NCBI GenBank assembly: GCA_963734055.1 | Contig: CAVTFQ010000003.1 | Location: forward strand, 434,001-498,000 | DNA: 64,000 nt | Reading direction: 5' to 3' | DNA from: CAIWHR01 sp963734055 | GTDB lineage: Bacteria > Pseudomonadota > Gammaproteobacteria > Burkholderiales > Casimicrobiaceae | Shown: positions 53,102-62,173 of the stretch, one piece after another | Numbering within the stretch: the first letter of the stretch is position 1 | Layout: each line of letters starts with the position of its first letter | Position numbers and translations under genes: made by a program | Notes under the pieces: model-generated | Seen by the model: only the letters and a program-made list of their open reading frames with translations | Told to the model about the DNA's origin: nothing | Database searches by the model: none

Positions 53102-54520
53102 TCAGAAGTTGAAATAGAGGAACGGCGTCACGCGCGCGAGCTGCAACACGCAGAGCGGCAGCGCCAGCGCGACGAAGGCGCCGCTCGCCACGGTCGGCTT
53201 GAACGACTCCGCGAGCGCGTTCGAGTTGGCGCGACGGAACACGACGAGGAGGCCGATCGCCGGCGGGACGAGCGCCCACGCCGGCGGAACGACCAGCGCG
53301 GCGGCGACCCGCGCGGTGGTTTCGGTGAGCCAGGCCTGCGCCGGCATCGCCGGCGCCGGGTTGCCGCCCGCCATCGCGGTCAGCATCGCGAGCGCGCCCT
53401 CGAGCGACGTCGCGCGGAAGAACACCCAGCTCACCATCACGAACAGGAACGTGAGCGCCCACGCCATCGCGCGCGGGAGCGGGACGCCCATCCGGCCCCA
53501 GGCGCGGCAGACGATCATCGCCGCACCGTGCAGGAGTCCCCACAGCACGAACGTCCACGCCGCGCCGTGCCAGAGGCCTCCCAGCAGGAACGTCGCGAGG
53601 ACGTTGGCCGCGGTGCGCGCGTCGCCGCCGCGGTTGCCGCCGAGCGGAATGTAGAGGTACTCGCGGAGGAAACGGGAGAGCGTGATGTGCCAGCGGTGCC
53701 AGAAATCGCGGATGTCGGTCGCGCGGTAGGGCGAGTCGAAGTTGATCGGCATCCGGATGTTGAACATCCGCGCGGCGCCGAGCGCCATGTCGGTGTAACC
53801 CGAGAAGTCGAAATAGATCTGCATCGTGTAGGCGAGGACCGCGGCCCACGCCGCCGGTGCCGCGAGCGTCGCCGGCGCAGCGAAGCCCGCATCGGCGATC
53901 GGCGCGAAGGTGTCGGCGATCAGCACCTTCTTCACGAGGCCGATCGCGAGCAGGAACAGCCCGGCCGCAAGGTGGTCCCACTGCGGCCGCTTGTTCGTGG
54001 CCTGCGCGAACTGCGGCATCATCTCGCTGTGATGGAGGATCGGTCCCGCCAGCAGGTGCGGGAAGAACGTCACGAACAGCGCGTAGTTGACGAACACCGG
54101 CTCCTGCGCCTTGCGCCGGTGGACGTCGACCAGGTAGGCGATCTGCGTGAACGTGAAGAAGCTGATGCCGAGCGGCAGCGCGAGGTGCAGGAGATGCGGG
54201 GTCTCGCCGATGACGCGGGCGGCGTTGGCAAGGAAGAAGTCGGCGTACTTGAACACGCCGAGGAGTGCCAGGTTCAGGGCGACGCCGAGAGCGAGCATCG
54301 CGGCTCCCGCGCCGCGGCGCAGCGCCGCCGCCACGGCGAAGTTGAAGACGATGCTGCCGGCGATGAGCGGCAGGTGCCACGGATTCCACCAGCCGTAGAA
54401 GAACAGCGACGCGAGCGTGAGCCATGCCTGCGCCGCGAGCGGGCGCCGGCCGAGCAGGAAGAAGACGACGAGGGTTCCCGGCAGGAACCAGATCAGGTAT
54501 TCGTAGCTGTTGAACAGCAT
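53102..54520 (-). CDS. MBOAT-family membrane-bound O-acyltransferase (AlgI-like)
   Basis: A 472-residue integral membrane protein of the AlgI/DltB-type MBOAT family with about 11 TM helices. The catalytic histidine lies in the LLGGLWHGAAWTFVLWG segment; other family signatures are SFFTFTQIAYLVDVHRR, HLLAGPILHHSEM and YFDFSGYTDMALG, FWHRWHITLSRFLREYLYIPLGG (read in parts). It moves an acyl group (often acetyl) from the cytoplasm to the periplasm. ATG 54520; the frame upstream is open but overlaps the divergent exosortase promoter region. Confidence 0.93.
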   Translation of the reverse strand: MLFNSYEYLIWFLPGTLVVFFLLGRRPLAAQAWLTLASLFFYGWWNPWHLPLIAGSIVFNFAVAAALRRGAGAAMLALGVALNLALLGVFKYADFFLANAARVIGETPHLLHLALPLGISFFTFTQIAYLVDVHRRKAQEPVFVNYALFVTFFPHLLAGPILHHSEMMPQFAQATNKRPQWDHLAAGLFLLAIGLVKKVLIADTFAPIADAGFAAPATLAAPAAWAAVLAYTMQIYFDFSGYTDMALGAARMFNIRMPINFDSPYRATDIRDFWHRWHITLSRFLREYLYIPLGGNRGGDARTAANVLATFLLGGLWHGAAWTFVLWGLLHGAAMIVCRAWGRMGVPLPRAMAWALTFLFVMVSWVFFRATSLEGALAMLTAMAGGNPAPAMPAQAWLTETTARVAAALVVPPAWALVPPAIGLLVVFRRANSNALAESFKPTVASGAFVALALPLCVLQLARVTPFLYFNF

Positions 54521-54660
54521 CGCGGGGGCGTCCGGGGATACCGCGCTCGACCGTGGCCGGCCGAGGGCGAGCGGCTCGGGCCCGCGAGGCCTGCACGCGT
54601 ATGGTAACCCGTCGCCCGGCGCATCCCGGGTCGACGCGGCAAACGGTAGAATCGACACCC

Positions 54661-55167
54661 GTGGTTCGCTTCTTCGTCCTCTTCCTGGTCCTGCAGGCGG
54701 TGCTCTTCGGCGCCGAGCTGACCCCGTGGGTGCAGGCCGCGCTCGTCGTGCCGTGGACCAACACGCTCGCGTCGGTCAGCGCCTCCATCGTGACCCTGTT
54801 CGATCCGGGGGTCGTCGCGACCGGCAAGGTGCTGCAGAGCAAGGTCAACGGCTTCGCCGTTTCGATCGAGTCCGGGTGCAACGGCGTCGAGGCGACGATC
54901 GTCCTGGTCGCCGCGATCCTCGCGTTTCCCGCCCCGTGGAAGCGCCGCTTGCTTGGCCTCGCCGTCGGCATCGTCGCGGTCCAGGGCCTCAACATCGTCC
55001 GCGTGATCAGCCTCTTCTACCTGGGGCAGTGGAATCTCCAGGCGTTCGAGTGGGCGCACCTCTACGTCTGGCAGGCGCTGATCATGCTCGACGTGCTGGT
55101 GGTCTGGCTGATCTGGGTGCGCACGCTGCCGGCGAGCCGCGCCGCACCGGTCGCCGCGCCTCTCTGA
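54661..55167 (+). CDS. xrtH: Exosortase H (XrtH)
   Basis: A 168-residue multi-pass membrane transpeptidase/protease that cleaves C-terminal sorting signals. Catalytic residues of exosortases are visible: C73 in ESGCNGVEA, R114 in NIVRVISLF and H133 in EWAHLYVWQ. Size fits the short XrtH type, which works on IPTLxxWG-CTERM signals in betaproteobacteria. The start is GTG 54661. The next gene overlaps its stop codon (TGATG). No CTERM-type substrate was recognised in this window. Confidence 0.9.
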   Translation: MVRFFVLFLVLQAVLFGAELTPWVQAALVVPWTNTLASVSASIVTLFDPGVVATGKVLQSKVNGFAVSIESGCNGVEATIVLVAAILAFPAPWKRRLLGLAVGIVAVQGLNIVRVISLFYLGQWNLQAFEWAHLYVWQALIMLDVLVVWLIWVRTLPASRAAPVAAPL

Positions 55168-55769
55168 TGCGCACGCCGCTCGGTCGCTTCGTGCTGAAGG
55201 TGCTCGCGTGGCTGCCGGCGATGTTCGTCGTCTGGTACTTCGGCGCGCCAGTCCTGCTCTATCCGGTGAATATCCTCGTCGCGCTCGTGGCGCACGCCGG
55301 ACTGTCCGACATCGTCTCCGGGATCGAGCAGAACGCGGCGGTCTTCACCTTCGCGACGACGCTGAAGCCGGGCGCCGCGCTCGGCACGACGGCCCTCATC
55401 ACGGTCGACGTCGACGGGCTTCTCTACGCGTTCGGGATGCCGCTCTACGCGGCGCTCGTCGTCGCCGCACGCGAGCCGAGCTGGCCGCGCACGCTCGCGC
55501 TCGGCTACGCCGTGCAGTTGCCGTTCATCGCCTGGGGCGTGCTCGCCGACTTCCTGAAGAACGTCGCGATCACGTCGGGGCCGCTCGTGGCGTCGCAAAC
55601 CGGGTTCGCCGCGTGGCAGCGCGAGGCCATTGCCTTCGCCTTCCAGTTCGGCTCGCTGATCCTGCCGACCGTCGTGCCCGCCGTCACCTGGGTGCTCACG
55701 CACCGGACGTTCCTCGAGCGGCTGCGCGTGCCGTCCGCGCCGGGCGCGGCGCCTACACCCCCGCGCTGA
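55167..55769 (+). CDS. Exosortase H-associated membrane protein
   Basis: A 200-residue membrane protein with about four TM helices, directly overlapping xrtH by one base (TGATG). The protein family that accompanies XrtH has this size and position; residues after TM1 (VSGIEQNAAVFTFATTLKPG) and ITVDVDGLLYAFGMPLYAAL fit it. The role is unknown; it may assist sorting or chaperone the substrate. Its end overlaps the convergent ACT gene by 17 bp. Confidence 0.82.
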   Translation: MRTPLGRFVLKVLAWLPAMFVVWYFGAPVLLYPVNILVALVAHAGLSDIVSGIEQNAAVFTFATTLKPGAALGTTALITVDVDGLLYAFGMPLYAALVVAAREPSWPRTLALGYAVQLPFIAWGVLADFLKNVAITSGPLVASQTGFAAWQREAIAFAFQFGSLILPTVVPAVTWVLTHRTFLERLRVPSAPGAAPTPPR

Positions 55770-56160
55770 TCGTGTGCCCGGCGCCCTCGAGCGCGGCAAT
55801 CGCCGCGTGCCGCTGCGCGGCGGGAACGAGGACGTAATCGGTGTCGTAGGTGGCCACGGCGAAGAGCGAGACGTGCGCGGCCGCGAGCGGCGCCGTCACG
55901 CTCGCGAGGATTCCCGTCTGGTCGAGCGGCAGCGGTCCCTCGAAGCGCAGCAGTCGCCAGCCGCGGCTCGCCGCGACCTCGCTCGGCACGGACGCTTCCG
56001 CGCAGACGACGGACAGCTCGTCCGCGGTGCGCGTCATCGACCACCACGAGCCGCCGGTCGCCCACGCGGGCGGCAGATCGCGCGGTCCGAGGCGGCAGAT
56101 CGCCATCGGCTCGTCGGTGAGCACGAGCCGGAGCCGCGGCGGATGGCCGCGCAGCATCAT
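55753..56160 (-). CDS. ACT-domain protein
   Basis: A 135-residue small ACT-type (ACT_7/CASTOR-like) protein: GPLPLDQTGILASVTAPLAAAHVSLFAVATYDTDYVLV reads as the ACT fold (split here across the middle). Such stand-alone proteins usually bind amino acids and regulate an enzyme. Start ATG 56160 overlaps the stop of the acyl-CoA synthetase (TGATG); co-transcribed with it. Confidence 0.85.
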   Translation of the reverse strand: MMLRGHPPRLRLVLTDEPMAICRLGPRDLPPAWATGGSWWSMTRTADELSVVCAEASVPSEVAASRGWRLLRFEGPLPLDQTGILASVTAPLAAAHVSLFAVATYDTDYVLVPAAQRHAAIAALEGAGHTISAGV

Positions 56161-57812
56161 CGGTCGACCGAAGCCTTGCGCTGCCGCTCGCGCTCGCGCA
56201 ACACGCGCCGCTGGACCTTGCCGGTCGTCGTCATCGGCAGCTCCTCGATGAACTCGATCTCCTTCGGGTACTCGTACGGCGCCAGGTACTTGCGCACGTG
56301 CTGCCGGATGTCGTCCTCGAGCGCGATGCTGGGCTCCGTCCCCGGCGCGAGCACGATGAACGCCTTGACGACATTGCCGCGCGTCTCGTCGGGCGAAGGG
56401 ACGACCGCGGCGTTGACGACCGCCGGGTGGCGGACCAGGCAGTTCTCGATCTCGGAAGGCCCGATCCGGTAGCCGGCCGCCTTGAACATGTCGTCGGCTC
56501 GGCCCTGGTACCAGAGGTAGCCGTCGGCGTCGCGCTTCGCGAGATCGCCGGTCCGGCACCAGTCGCCGGTGAACTTCTTTGCCGTCCCCTCGGGATTGCC
56601 GAAGTATTCGAGGAAGAACACCGGGTCGTGCGTGCCGTCGGGCGCGATGCGGTTGACCGCGACTTCGCCGATCTCGTCGTCTCCGACGACGCGACCGTCG
56701 TCGTCGATCACCTCGATCCGGTGGCCGGGGTAGGGCCGTCCCATCGAGCCGGGCTTCGCCGGCCACAGCTCGTGCGAGTTGCCCACGATGTAGTTCATCT
56801 CGGTCTGCCCGAACATCTCGTTGATCGTGACGCCGAGCGCCTCCCGGGCCCAGTCGAACACTGCGGTGCCCACGGCCTCGCCCGCGCTCATGACCGTGCG
56901 GAGGTTGACGTCGAAGCGCTCCTTCGGACGCGGGCACGCTTTCATCATCATCTTGAGCGCCGTCGGGAACAGGAAGGTGTTCCGGATCCCGTATTTCTCG
57001 ATCAGCGCGAGCGCGCGCTCCGGGTCGAAGCGGCCGCGGTAGCCGACGATCGGCTGGCCAAAATAGAGGGTCGGCAGCAGGGCATCCATGAGACCTCCCG
57101 TCCACGCCCAGTCGGCTGGCGACCAGAAGAGGTCGCCGGGCTGCGGAAAGCCGTCGTGCGAGTGGACGAATCCGGGCAGGTTGCCGATCAGGCACTGCTG
57201 CGGCATCAGCGCGCCCTTGGGGGGTCCCGTGGTGCCGCTCGTGTACACGAGATACGCGGGATCCGTCGCGGCGAGCTCCGGCCCCGTGAAGTGGGGCGAA
57301 CCGCGTGCCTGCAGCGTCTCCCACGGCGTCACGCCGGTCTCCCGCGCGCCGGCGACGCCGACGACGTGCGCGACGCCGGGACAGCGCTCGCGGATCGCGG
57401 CGACGGCCGGCAGCGACTGCGGATCGACCAGCACGACCTTCGTCTCCGAGTGCGAGAGCCGGTATTCGAGCGCTTCGGGGCCGAACAGGAACGAGAGCGG
57501 GACCGCGACCGCGCCCAGCTGGTTGATCGCGACGTGCGCGACGACGGTCTCCGGCCGCTGCGGCAGGACCAGCGCCACCTTATCGCCGCGGACGACGCCG
57601 AGGGCCGCGAGGGCATTCGAGAGACGGTTCGCCTGCTGCCGCACGTCCCAGAAGGTGAGCGCGGCCGTCGCGCCTCCCTCGTCTTCCCAGTAGAGCGCGA
57701 AGCGCGCACGGTCGGGCGCCCAGCGGCCGCAGCACGCCCGCGCGACCGAGAAGCCTGGCGGAACGTCCCACCGGTACGCCCGATGGATCTCCGCGTAACG
57801 GTCGGTCGTCAT
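56157..57812 (-). CDS. AMP-dependent acyl-CoA synthetase
   Basis: A 551-residue ANL-superfamily ligase activating a carboxylic acid with ATP to an acyl-AMP and then CoA thioester. Motifs: YTSGTTGPPKGA (P-loop), GQTEMNY (A5) and YRIGPSEIE (A8), with the C-terminal TTTGKVQRRVLR lysine region. It is closest to acetate/propionate/medium-chain synthetases. Paired with the ACT gene, possibly regulated by it. It starts 10 bp after the PilZ-like gene stop. Confidence 0.92.
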   Translation of the reverse strand: MTTDRYAEIHRAYRWDVPPGFSVARACCGRWAPDRARFALYWEDEGGATAALTFWDVRQQANRLSNALAALGVVRGDKVALVLPQRPETVVAHVAINQLGAVAVPLSFLFGPEALEYRLSHSETKVVLVDPQSLPAVAAIRERCPGVAHVVGVAGARETGVTPWETLQARGSPHFTGPELAATDPAYLVYTSGTTGPPKGALMPQQCLIGNLPGFVHSHDGFPQPGDLFWSPADWAWTGGLMDALLPTLYFGQPIVGYRGRFDPERALALIEKYGIRNTFLFPTALKMMMKACPRPKERFDVNLRTVMSAGEAVGTAVFDWAREALGVTINEMFGQTEMNYIVGNSHELWPAKPGSMGRPYPGHRIEVIDDDGRVVGDDEIGEVAVNRIAPDGTHDPVFFLEYFGNPEGTAKKFTGDWCRTGDLAKRDADGYLWYQGRADDMFKAAGYRIGPSEIENCLVRHPAVVNAAVVPSPDETRGNVVKAFIVLAPGTEPSIALEDDIRQHVRKYLAPYEYPKEIEFIEELPMTTTGKVQRRVLRERERQRKASVDR

Positions 57813-57822
57813 CCGATGCGCG

Positions 57823-59508
57823 TCAGCCGCGGCGGGCAGTGGCGGAGTGCTCGAACGGCTCGACGGCCGTCCAGACCCAGTCCGGTTGCTGCTCGAGGAG
57901 CCGGCCGAGCCGGATCGCGTGCATCGCCTGCGGCATCTGCAGCTTGAATCGCTTCGCCGGCTGGTATTCGATCGCCGGCATGATCAGCGACTGGACCGCG
58001 GAACCGCCCTCGCGCTTGCGCAGCGACAGGTAGAGCCCCTGGAAGATCCGGCCGTTGATCGTCGTCGCCTCACCGTCGACGTCGTAGTCGGCCTCCTCGG
58101 CCTTCCGCTGCTCGACCAGGTCGACGCTCGACAAGGCGTTGGCGATGACCTGGAGGCCGATCTCGGCGCGATCGGAGGTGAGGCGCCGCATCCGGCGCAC
58201 GATGCCGAGCGCCCAGACGTGCTGTCCGTGCGGGCGCAGCGCGGCGAGCGTGCCGAGCGTAACCGCGTTGGCGACGCTCATCGGCGCGAGCAGCCGGAAC
58301 CCCGTCTGGCTCACGTCCTTCACTTCCCACGGTCCACCGGGAGTCGCGTAGGTGGCGAGCCGCCGCTGCGCCTGCTCGAGCCGCCGATCGACCTCGTTGC
58401 GCGCGCGGCCGAACACCGCGAGCTCCATCGTCCCGCCGAAGCTCTTGCCCGGATCGAGCGCGGGCGTCGGTGACCGCTGCTCCTCCCGCAGGTATCCCGA
58501 GATCTTGCTGAAGCCGACGATCGCATCCACGGTCCCCGCTGCCGAGGTGCGCTCGCCGCGCCGGGCAAAGGGCTTGAACTCCGGGTCGACCTGCGAGGCG
58601 AGCTTCGTGAAGAGCGCGAGCTGCTCGCTCCGGCGCGCCGTCCGCTCGGAGAGCGGCTGGCTCTTGATCTTCTGCTCGAGCATCGCGACGTTCTGTAGCA
58701 GAAGCGCGTGCAGCGGGCGGGTGTCGAGGAAAAGAACGCGGCCCTCGAGCGGCGCCGGCGTACGGCGGCGAAGCCCGGTCCGGCTGCCCAGGTCGACGTA
58801 GAAGGAGGTGACTGACGACGGCTCCAGGGTGAGCCGGAGCGGCTGGCACCATTCGTCGAGATGGGTTGCGACCCAGTCGACGTGCCTCGGTGTCATGTTG
58901 CCCGAGTTCACGAGCTGCAGGATGAGCGCGACCAGGTACTCGTGCTCGACGGTCGTCGTCTCGCCCTCCGCGTTGACCACGATGTGGCGGCGCTCGATCT
59001 GCCGCGAGCACGCGAGCGTGAAGTGCTCGTGCAGTTCGGTCCATTTCGCGGGAATCCACTGCTCGTACCGGTAGAGCCGGATCCTCGCGTCGAGGCCCAG
59101 GTGCTGGATCTGCCGCGCGAGGAGCTCGGGCAGGAGCGCCTGCCACTTGCTGCTCTGCGCGTGCGCCGAAAGCTCGCGCTCGAACGCGGCGTAGCAGGCG
59201 AGAAATCCCTGCGTCAGGTCGAACAGCGCCTGCCAGAGCTGGCTCTCGATCCGGGACGAGCGACTCGCGTGCTCGAGATACTGCGCCGACAGCGTGCGGC
59301 GGAGGCCCTGCGTGTCGAGGTCGATGCGGAAGACGGCTTCGAGCCCCTGTGGCGTGTGCCGCGCGTTGGGCTCGCCGAGCCGCGCGAGCGCGGCTTGAAC
59401 ATCGTGCTGGGTCGCGACGGGATCGTTGCCCGGGAGCGAGGCGTACCACCGCTCGGCCGCCTTGGCGTCCGCGAGGGGGTCCTTCTGGTCCTTGCCGATC
59501 CCGAACAT
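57823..59508 (-). CDS. Large cytoplasmic protein with a PilZ-like domain
   Basis: A 561-residue cytoplasmic protein. The N-terminal 350 residues are helical and unrecognised. Around residues 395-470 is a PilZ-like domain with DVSQTGFRLLAP (D-x-S-x-x-G from 398) and WALGIVRRMRR; the usual upstream RxxxR could be RRLEQAQRR. c-di-GMP binding is therefore possible but unproven. It is the first gene of the strand group with the acyl-CoA synthetase (10 bp gap). Confidence 0.65.
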   Translation of the reverse strand: MFGIGKDQKDPLADAKAAERWYASLPGNDPVATQHDVQAALARLGEPNARHTPQGLEAVFRIDLDTQGLRRTLSAQYLEHASRSSRIESQLWQALFDLTQGFLACYAAFERELSAHAQSSKWQALLPELLARQIQHLGLDARIRLYRYEQWIPAKWTELHEHFTLACSRQIERRHIVVNAEGETTTVEHEYLVALILQLVNSGNMTPRHVDWVATHLDEWCQPLRLTLEPSSVTSFYVDLGSRTGLRRRTPAPLEGRVLFLDTRPLHALLLQNVAMLEQKIKSQPLSERTARRSEQLALFTKLASQVDPEFKPFARRGERTSAAGTVDAIVGFSKISGYLREEQRSPTPALDPGKSFGGTMELAVFGRARNEVDRRLEQAQRRLATYATPGGPWEVKDVSQTGFRLLAPMSVANAVTLGTLAALRPHGQHVWALGIVRRMRRLTSDRAEIGLQVIANALSSVDLVEQRKAEEADYDVDGEATTINGRIFQGLYLSLRKREGGSAVQSLIMPAIEYQPAKRFKLQMPQAMHAIRLGRLLEQQPDWVWTAVEPFEHSATARRG

Positions 59509-59912
59509 CCGCTATCGCCTTTAGGTTGCGCTGGTGCGGCACTCCGCATGAATCGCGCCAAAGCCTCGGCCATAGCGAAGATTCGACGCCCAAGGCGCGG
59601 CGGCTGAAATCGGTCGCGTTCACCGCCGGGCCGACGCGAAAATCCATTGCTAATTCCGATGGTTGCGACAGCGCTCCCCGATGCTTCGATGATCGCCCAA
59701 AGACCCGCGGGGATCAATAGCCGGGCAAATTCCCTGGCATGCATCGTGCATCATACCGACCGTGCTCCACAGAATGGCGCCTCGCGGCGGAGGTCCGAAG
59801 CGGACTGCAGCGAAGCGACGGACGTGTAGCCACCCCCATCCGGCGCTCGGATATACTTGTGCAGCACAGGATGCGTACGGATACTGACGACTAGGGTAAG
59901 GAAAAGACACCG
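59509..59912. promoter_or_regulatory. 404-bp intergenic region with promoter for the MerR-type gene
   Basis: No gene is supported. For the plus strand: TTGTGC (59857-59862), 17 bases, GATACT (59880-59885), followed by a GGGTAAGGAAAAG ribosome site before ATG 59913. A small palindrome ATGCA-TCG-TGCAT lies about 100 bp before it (around 59739-59751) and could be an operator. For the minus-strand gene no clear promoter was seen. Confidence 0.5.
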
Positions 59913-60935
59913 ATGGGCATCCTGATCAAGGCGCCGACCCGGCGCAACGAACCGGCGATCGGCCCGACCGAGGCACGCGACGCCACTGCGGAGTCGCGCG
60001 GCCACGCGCACATCCGCGAAGTCGTTCGCATCACCGGCCTGCGCCGCGAGCAGCTCTACATGTGGCAGCGACGCTACGGCTTCCCGGCGCCGCTGCGCGA
60101 CGCCTTCGGCGACCGCGTCTACCCGGCCGACCAGGTCGCGCGCCTCAAATTGATTAAACAACTCTTGTCGGAGGGTTGGCGAGCGGGTGCCGTTGTGCCG
60201 CTCGCCGAATCCGCGCTGCAGTCGATGATGGGGCTGGCCGTCGAGGCGCCCGCGCCGCTGCCCGGCGAGATCGAGACCGCGGTCAAGCTGCTCGGCTCCC
60301 ACCGCGTCGGCGAGCTGCAGAACCACCTGTCGAAGCTGCTGGTGGGGCAGGGGCTCCGCAAGTTCCTCGAGTCGACGCTGATCCCGCTGAACGAGGCGGT
60401 GCACGAACGCGTCGTCCGCGGCGAGATGCAGAATTTCCAGGAGCTCCGCTTCGCCGATCTCGCGCAGCGGCTCTTGCGCGACGTGACGCGGCTCGTCCGT
60501 CCGACGCGCGACGCGCGGCAGATCCTGCTCGCGACGCCGCCCAACGATCCGAATCAGCTCGGCCTCGCGATCCTCGAGCTCCTGCTGTTCACCGACGGCA
60601 TCAACTGCCTGACGCTCGGTGCCGGCGTGCCGGCGCAGGAAATCGCGGGTGCCGCCGAGGCCTACAAGGTCGCGCTCGTGGTGCTGCTGTTCGACCGCGG
60701 CATCTCGGGCAAGATCGCCGGGCAGGAGATCCGCTCGCTGCGCAACGCGCTGCCGGAAAGCCTGCCGCTCATCGTCAGCGGGCGCGCGGTGAACCTGCTC
60801 GCCAAGCCGATCGCCAACGTCCGCACCGCCGCCGACTTCAGCTCGATCATGGCGACGATGCGCGAGCTCGGGGTGGTGCCGCAGACGCCCGTCGCGATGC
60901 TGAGCCCGCTCGCCGACAGCCCGGCGCGCGCATAA
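59913..60935 (+). CDS. MerR-family transcriptional regulator with cobalamin-binding-type C-terminal domain
   Basis: A 340-residue regulator: N-terminal MerR helix-turn-helix (HIREVVRITGLRREQLYMWQRR), then two domains as in the CarH/LitR/BldC-like class. The middle helical domain (about 100-200) and a Rossmann-like C-terminal domain (VALVVLLFDRGISG, LPLIVSGRAVNLL) resemble B12-binding regulators. The DxHxxG cobalamin ligand is not visible, so if it binds a ligand it may be different. Autonomous promoter upstream. Confidence 0.8.
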   Translation: MGILIKAPTRRNEPAIGPTEARDATAESRGHAHIREVVRITGLRREQLYMWQRRYGFPAPLRDAFGDRVYPADQVARLKLIKQLLSEGWRAGAVVPLAESALQSMMGLAVEAPAPLPGEIETAVKLLGSHRVGELQNHLSKLLVGQGLRKFLESTLIPLNEAVHERVVRGEMQNFQELRFADLAQRLLRDVTRLVRPTRDARQILLATPPNDPNQLGLAILELLLFTDGINCLTLGAGVPAQEIAGAAEAYKVALVVLLFDRGISGKIAGQEIRSLRNALPESLPLIVSGRAVNLLAKPIANVRTAADFSSIMATMRELGVVPQTPVAMLSPLADSPARA

Positions 60936-60987
60936 CCCTGCCGTCATTGCGGTAGCCCGACCCGCCGCGGGCTGCTACGCTCGCGGC

Positions 60988-61140
60988 GTGAATGTCTTCC
61001 CCTTTCTCGGCAGCCGCGTGCCGCGCTACGTCTGGCACGCGATCGGGCTCGCGCTTGCGGCGCTCCTCGCGTGGGCCGTCTGGCGCGGCTATCAGAACCC
61101 GGACCTGCTGCTCGACTTCTCCGCGCTCAGGCTCTGCTAG
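60988..61140 (+). CDS. 50-residue single-pass membrane protein
   Basis: A small gene: GTG start, one TM helix (about 17-33: HAIGLALAALLAWAVW) and a hydrophilic C-terminus (RGYQNPDLLLDFSALRLC) ending in a free cysteine. Its TAG stop lies in CTAG, and the same palindrome contains the stop of the convergent hslR gene. The amphipathic/TM layout and the tight packing against hslR support a real gene; the family is unknown to me. No strong ribosome site was seen. Confidence 0.6.
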   Translation: MNVFPFLGSRVPRYVWHAIGLALAALLAWAVWRGYQNPDLLLDFSALRLC

Positions 61141-61541
61141 CCTTCCTCGAGGAAGTCCTCGAGCTTCCGGCGGTCGCGCTTGGTCGGTCGTCCGGGAAGA
61201 CGCGGTTGTGCCGCGTCGGCCGCGCGCCGGGCAAGTTCCTCCTGCTCGCGCGCGACGACGCTCGCGTTGGTCTCGCGGTAGAGCCGCGCCGCCTCCGTCG
61301 CCGACCCCCGCCGGTCGGCGCATGCGGTCACCACGACCTCGACGACGATGCCGCGCCTGCGGACCGAGACGAGCGCGCCCTCGCGCAGCCCGTGCGCGGG
61401 CTTGACGCGCTCGCCGTCGAGCCGCGCCTGACCGGCGTCGATCGCCTGGGCGGCGAGGCTTCGCGTCTTGTAGAAGCGCGCCGCCCACAGCCACTTGTCG
61501 AAGCGTACGCGCTCAGCGCTCGCCGTCGGCAGCCGGGACAT
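61137..61541 (-). CDS. hslR: Heat shock protein 15 (Hsp15), S4-domain RNA-binding protein
   Basis: A 134-residue S4-domain protein that in E. coli binds 50S subunits carrying a free nascent chain and helps rescue them after heat shock. The S4 domain is at the N-terminus (VRFDKWLWAARFYKTRSLAAQAI) and the C-terminus is basic and charged (PTKRDRRKLEDFLEEG). In E. coli hslR and hslO are adjacent; here a PaiB-like gene lies between. It overlaps the next gene's stop region by 29 bp. Confidence 0.92.
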   Translation of the reverse strand: MSRLPTASAERVRFDKWLWAARFYKTRSLAAQAIDAGQARLDGERVKPAHGLREGALVSVRRRGIVVEVVVTACADRRGSATEAARLYRETNASVVAREQEELARRAADAAQPRLPGRPTKRDRRKLEDFLEEG

Positions 61542-62157
61542 AGGCGAGCATCCACTCCGCGGTCGCCAGGGCTTCCGCGTAGCCCTCGGCGGCGAGCGCC
61601 GACGCCACGCGAGCGCGATCGACGGGCGGGCGGTTCTGCGAGAGTTTGAACTTCGCGTCGAGCCTTCGCACCCTGATCCGGAAGCCGACGATCACCGCGA
61701 CCAGCGCGTCGAGCTGCGCGCGGTCGAGACCCGGCTGCCACGGCGCAGGGCGGTTCGACTCGAAGCGTTGGATCAGCGCATCGAGGATGGCGCGCGTCTC
61801 CGCCGCGTCGCCGGCGAGTTCCAGCACTCCGTGAGCGTGGACGACCGCGTAGTTCCACGTCGGCACGGCCGTCGCGGGCTCCGCATACCATGACGGCGAG
61901 ACGTACGCGTGCGGTCCGTGGAAGATGGCGATCGACTCGCGACCGCCCGCGCCTCCGGCGTGCGGATTCGCGCGCGCGAAGTGGCCGAGCAGGGTGCCGT
62001 GGGGCTCGCAGTCGGCGACGTGGAGCAGCGGCACATGCGAGACGAACGGTTCCGGCGCCGAAGGCGTCACGAGCGTCGCGAACGGATGGTCGTGCAGAAG
62101 GCGCGCGACCGCGGCGCGATCGCGAACGTGGAAGTGGCCGGGGACGTACAGGCTCAT
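61513..62157 (-). CDS. FMN-binding PaiB-like protein
   Basis: A 214-residue protein of the PaiB/FMN-binding negative regulator family: MSLYVPGHFHVRD start, HPFATLV, IFHGPHAYVSPSWY and VPTWNYAVVHAHG are characteristic. It is likely an FMN-binding split-barrel protein; in Bacillus PaiB represses sporulation and protease genes, but the function in proteobacteria is unclear. It lies between hslO and hslR (16 bp after hslO). Confidence 0.9.
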   Translation of the reverse strand: MSLYVPGHFHVRDRAAVARLLHDHPFATLVTPSAPEPFVSHVPLLHVADCEPHGTLLGHFARANPHAGGAGGRESIAIFHGPHAYVSPSWYAEPATAVPTWNYAVVHAHGVLELAGDAAETRAILDALIQRFESNRPAPWQPGLDRAQLDALVAVIVGFRIRVRRLDAKFKLSQNRPPVDRARVASALAAEGYAEALATAEWMLAYVPAADGER

Positions 62158-62173
62158 CGCGGCGGGCGGCAGC

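Noticed and set aside
52005..54995. Very long minus-strand open frame spanning both the SGNH and MBOAT genes
   Set aside because: Only the part from ATG 53087 has a recognisable TM helix and motifs; the upstream part is the MBOAT gene read in the wrong frame.
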